A stretch of 37,335 nt of DNA from Flavobacteriales bacterium (GTDB lineage Bacteria > Bacteroidota > Bacteroidia > Flavobacteriales > JADGDT01), in the NCBI GenBank assembly GCA_023145275.1, contig JAGLEB010000133.1:1-37335 (forward strand). The letters run 5' to 3'. The position numbers and the translations under genes were made by a program. Positions within the stretch are counted from its first letter, which is position 1. Every line of letters starts with the position of its first letter. Of this stretch, positions 34,719-37,335 are shown piece by piece. The notes beneath the pieces were generated by a model, which searched no databases, was not told where the DNA came from, and saw nothing but the letters and a program-made list of their open reading frames with translations.

Positions 34719-35855
34719 ATTAGTTCGATAATAGAATATAGCCAAAGATACTACCTTATTATAAGAATTCAAGCCATCTTTTTGCTGGTTTGATTTTAGA
34801 AACATATCGTAGCCTTTATCGCTGTATCTTCGGTAATCATTTCTATAACTTTCCCAAAAATTCACGATTTCATTGATATCGTTTTTTACAGCTTTCGGAA
34901 TTGTACTAGTTATTTCCTTGTAATTTTCATATTTGTTTTTTCTAAGATCAGATAAACAATACATTAACAAATTTAAATGTCCAGAATACTGAATAGTGCT
35001 TAAAGGGTTATTTATCGAAGCAATATATCCTATAAAGTTAGCCTCAGCTTCTGAAGCTATCCCAAGTTGATGAGCTATCTCATGGTTAATCACAAAAGGC
35101 ATCTGTTTTATTGGAATACCAAGAGTAATTTGGGCTTCAGCAGTAAAAGGATTGTAATATCCTGATACTCCCACATATTTAAGCAAATCAGAGAATATAG
35201 AGTATTTTATTGAAGGATAGTTGTACACAAAAAAGTCATCTTTTTTTGCCATTTCCTTATACCCAAGAGGTGAAATGTCTAGGATAGAGCTACTGTTGTT
35301 ATAGAAGACACTGAAGTTTGAGTTTTCTTGAGTAATACTAGTTTTAATGATTAGATCTTTTGTAAAGGCGGCTAATTCTTCTATATCGTATTTCTCGGTG
35401 TTTAGATGTAGCTTTTCTGCGATAGTAGGTTGCATGTAATTCCAGTTCCACTGAGTACCTAAAAGCAGCCATACTAGCGCTAATATGGCTAAGAAATCAA
35501 CAATGATAAATTTAACAATGCTGAAATCACGTCTAAAAAGCTTAATAATTATCTTGAAAAAATGAAGTATTATTACAAGAAATAAAAATATATATAGTAA
35601 GTCGCCGATAGAAAAAGTAAATATTGAAAAAACAATTCGTTCTATCAGTGTCGTAAGTCTGAAATATCCCTGAGTGTAACTTGAAAATATAAAATCGCTA
35701 GAAAAAGGTTGAATTAAAAAAAGAACTTGATTGATAAATAACAAAGAAAAGACTGTTCCTATAGAGATTTTAGAGAATAACTTTCTCTTAAATAGTGGTT
35801 TTATCTTTGTGTTTTCAGGATAATCTTTAGGATTGCTTTCTAATTCAGGCTTCAT
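34716..35855 (-). CDS. DUF3810 family membrane protein with HExxH motif
   Basis: A 379-residue membrane protein of the Bacteroidota family DUF3810. Three hydrophobic segments occupy about residues 30-150 (IGTVFSLLFINQVLFLI, LLYIFLFLVIILHFF, FIIVDFLAILALVWLLLG). A soluble domain follows, with the zincin motif INHEIAHQLGIASEAEANF: His258-Glu-x-x-His262 and a third acidic ligand candidate in the EAEAN stretch. It looks like a membrane-bound metalloprotease, though activity is unproven. It begins 13 bases after the DUF368 gene, so the two are probably cotranscribed. The stop lies in the palindrome at 34683-34718. Confidence 0.85.
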   Translation of the reverse strand: MKPELESNPKDYPENTKIKPLFKRKLFSKISIGTVFSLLFINQVLFLIQPFSSDFIFSSYTQGYFRLTTLIERIVFSIFTFSIGDLLYIFLFLVIILHFFKIIIKLFRRDFSIVKFIIVDFLAILALVWLLLGTQWNWNYMQPTIAEKLHLNTEKYDIEELAAFTKDLIIKTSITQENSNFSVFYNNSSSILDISPLGYKEMAKKDDFFVYNYPSIKYSIFSDLLKYVGVSGYYNPFTAEAQITLGIPIKQMPFVINHEIAHQLGIASEAEANFIGYIASINNPLSTIQYSGHLNLLMYCLSDLRKNKYENYKEITSTIPKAVKNDINEIVNFWESYRNDYRRYSDKGYDMFLKSNQQKDGLNSYNKVVSLAIFYYRTN

Positions 35856-35868
35856 TTATTACGAGTTT

Positions 35869-36885
35869 TTAGGTTAGTTTTTTAGGTTTTAGTTTCTCAA
35901 GAATAATTACTAAAACTATTCCAAATAATACCATAACAACAGCAATAAAAGTTTCGAGGTCGAGGCTACTAGGGAAATATGCATGGTAAGATTCTATTAT
36001 TTCCTTTCCGTTTCTTGAATATAAAATATTGCCAAAATCATCTTTCATGTATATCTTATTTTTCCAAGGCCACACAACTCCAAGGCTACCAACAATTATA
36101 CCAATAATTTGAGCGATAACCGTTTGGTGATGTCTTTTTAATAAATATCCAAGAATATGCGATAGGGATACTAAACCCACTATAGATCCAGTAGTAAATA
36201 CGGCTAATATCTTCACTAACCTCAATATTTCTGCATTAGATGTCCAAGAAAAATCTAGCATTATTGACATATGTGCAATTTCGTATAAAGCATTTACAGA
36301 GTCAACCATTAAAAGAACGTAATTTCCTATTACCATAAGAATAAAAGAACCTGATAAACCTGGTAAGGTCATTCCCGAAATGCTAATTATACCGCAGAAG
36401 AAGACAAATAATAGATTGTCATTTTCAGTAGACGAATTAATTAACGAAAATGAGAATCCAATTGCCGCACCTATAAGCATACTTATGATTGTTTTTTTAT
36501 TCCAATCGTTAAATTCCATCGAAACAAAGTATATTGAACCTAGAATTAGTCCGAAGAAAAAAGCCCAAACATGTAGCTCATAATAAGAGAGTAATAAGTC
36601 TAATAGTTTTGAAATAGTGAAAAAACTTATTATTGTTCCCGAAAAAATTGCTACTAAGAAGCGCCCATTAATGTATTTGTAAAATTTTGAAAACCCTCTG
36701 TGAAATAACAAGTAAAAGGCAGTTCGGTTAATCTTTGTCAACGAATATATAAGTTCTTCGTAAAAACCAATAACAAAAGCTACAGCCCCACCGGAAACAC
36801 CAGGGATTTTATTAGCTGTACCCATTGCAATGCCCTTTAGTACAGTTATAATAAATGAGTTTCTATCATTTTCTTTCTTTGCCAA
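35869..36885 (-). CDS. DUF368 membrane protein (PopT-type undecaprenyl-phosphate translocase family)
   Basis: A 338-residue polytopic inner-membrane protein. The N-terminal block GIAMGTANKIPGVSGGAVAFVIGFYEELI and the internal block GMTLPGLSGSFILMVIGNYVLL are the two re-entrant PG(V/L)SG motifs that define DUF368. Members in Gram-positive and Gram-negative bacteria have been shown to recycle undecaprenyl phosphate (PopT) across the membrane during wall and O-antigen synthesis. About nine or ten hydrophobic segments are visible. It heads a likely two-gene unit with the DUF3810 gene. No other wall-lipid gene is in the window, so the role here rests on family membership. Confidence 0.9.
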   Translation of the reverse strand: MAKKENDRNSFIITVLKGIAMGTANKIPGVSGGAVAFVIGFYEELIYSLTKINRTAFYLLFHRGFSKFYKYINGRFLVAIFSGTIISFFTISKLLDLLLSYYELHVWAFFFGLILGSIYFVSMEFNDWNKKTIISMLIGAAIGFSFSLINSSTENDNLLFVFFCGIISISGMTLPGLSGSFILMVIGNYVLLMVDSVNALYEIAHMSIMLDFSWTSNAEILRLVKILAVFTTGSIVGLVSLSHILGYLLKRHHQTVIAQIIGIIVGSLGVVWPWKNKIYMKDDFGNILYSRNGKEIIESYHAYFPSSLDLETFIAVVMVLFGIVLVIILEKLKPKKLT

Positions 36886-37005
36886 TTTTTACTGCTTTTT
36901 TTGTAGACGACTAATTTAGTAAAATACTAGCAATTATTGACGGATCAATGTTTTATAATTGAGTAAAATTACTTTTTGGGATTAAAATATTTTCTACTAT
37001 TTAGG

Positions 37006-37045
37006 ATCTCTTAGAAAACTTTAGAATTGAGCTCAGCTAAGAGAT
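37006..37045 (-). terminator. Inverted repeat after the ZIP gene
   Basis: ATCTCTTAG (37006-37014) and CTAAGAGAT (37037-37045) pair perfectly around a 22-base loop, 24 bases past the ZIP stop. There is no clear T-tract on the - strand, so it is a weak terminator candidate. Confidence 0.35.
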
Positions 37046-37068
37046 TGATGATTTTTTAAAGCTACTAT

Positions 37069-37335
37069 TTAATATGAAAAATATACTAAGGCAGTAGCTA
37101 TGGTTATAACAATTAATTTGGCCGAATTAAATTTGTGGCCTGATGAGCTTTCAAATAATATTGTTGTGCTAATATGAAGAAAAATTCCTATTACTACAGC
37201 ATTGATTTGTGCTGAATATTGCATTATTAGTGGAACACTATTTGCTAAATACGCTCCTGCAGGAGACATTAATCCAAAAAATGAAATTATTAGAAAGGAA
37301 ACCTTCTTCGAATATCCATTTTCTCTAAATGCAAC
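37069..37335 (-). CDS. ZIP family metal transporter, C-terminal part
   Basis: Partial gene; the 5' part lies beyond the right edge and the reading frame is open from 37335 to the stop at 37069 (88 residues). The visible segment, beginning VAFRENGYSKKVSFLIISFFG, has three hydrophobic stretches including MSPAGAYLANSVPLIMQYSA, GIFLHISTTILFESSSGHKF and LIVITIATALVYFSY. The HISTTILFE(S) helix with the histidine and glutamate is typical of the last metal-site helix in ZIP importers for Zn2+/Fe2+ in Bacteroidota. An internal ATG at 37269 is not the start. Too little is present to assign a metal. Confidence 0.72.
   Translation of the reverse strand, partial: VAFRENGYSKKVSFLIISFFGLMSPAGAYLANSVPLIMQYSAQINAVVIGIFLHISTTILFESSSGHKFNSAKLIVITIATALVYFSY

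Noticed and set aside
1..37335. Prophage, genomic island or defence cluster
   Set aside because: No integrase, transposase, toxin-antitoxin, restriction, CRISPR or phage-structural gene was seen, and composition looks even by eye.
1..37335. tRNA and rRNA genes
   Set aside because: I scanned the intergenic gaps for cloverleaf-like GC-rich segments and conserved rRNA strings and found none; a tRNAscan or Infernal run would settle it.

Overview
The window looks like chromosomal core sequence from an AT-rich member of the Bacteroidota, probably from the flavobacterial or marine side of the phylum. Evidence for the phylum: a C-terminal type IX secretion (T9SS) sorting domain, a GldF/GldG gliding-type ABC component next to dnaN, DUF3810, promoter -7 boxes of the TAnnTTTG type, and a DnaJ of the form I recall from flavobacteria, with one zinc site instead of two. 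A partial pyruvate:ferredoxin oxidoreductase at the left edge implies fermentative or low-oxygen capacity. I see no rRNA, tRNA, CRISPR array, phage or transposase gene.

Layout. Positions 1-7120 hold the nifJ 5' part (-), an aldose-1-epimerase-like gene (+), a roughly 280 bp inverted-repeat element, an ABC-2 exporter pair (-) and a PgpH-type HD phosphodiesterase (+). Positions 7237-13485 are one giant gene (-) for a secreted 2082-residue protein made of three tandem modules of about 645 residues, each with a NodB/polysaccharide-deacetylase-like domain, an Ig/cadherin-like domain and a DNRLRE-like region, ending in a T9SS sorting domain. Positions 13962-17146 hold a CDF metal transporter (-) divergent from a HAD phosphatase, a TlpA-like thioredoxin and grpE (+), followed by dnaJ. 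Positions 18789-23164 hold a NatAB-type ABC exporter, a sigma-54-type response regulator without a DNA-binding domain, and a PPK2 kinase, closely spaced on the + strand. Their last stop codon overlaps that of a convergent outer-membrane propeller/barrel gene (23161-26445, -).

Positions 26885-31668 (-) form a block of SAM hydroxide adenosyltransferase-like gene, ABM-domain gene, fused gldF-gldG, and dnaN. A MscS-family channel (+), a small secreted SGNH-like protein, DUF3810 and DUF368 membrane proteins and a ZIP transporter C-terminus (-) finish the window.

The most interesting items are the triple NodB-like exoprotein, whose metal-binding motif 2 is altered in the same way in all three copies; a MITE-like dispersed repeat in two copies (26541-26790 and 33838-34046) whose end supplies a neighbouring gene's stop codon; a related short palindrome that supplies the next gene's stop; the GldF-GldG fusion; and the regulator without a helix-turn-helix. 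I did not find a clearly new multi-gene defence or metabolic system. The remaining genes are ordinary housekeeping or envelope genes of this phylum.
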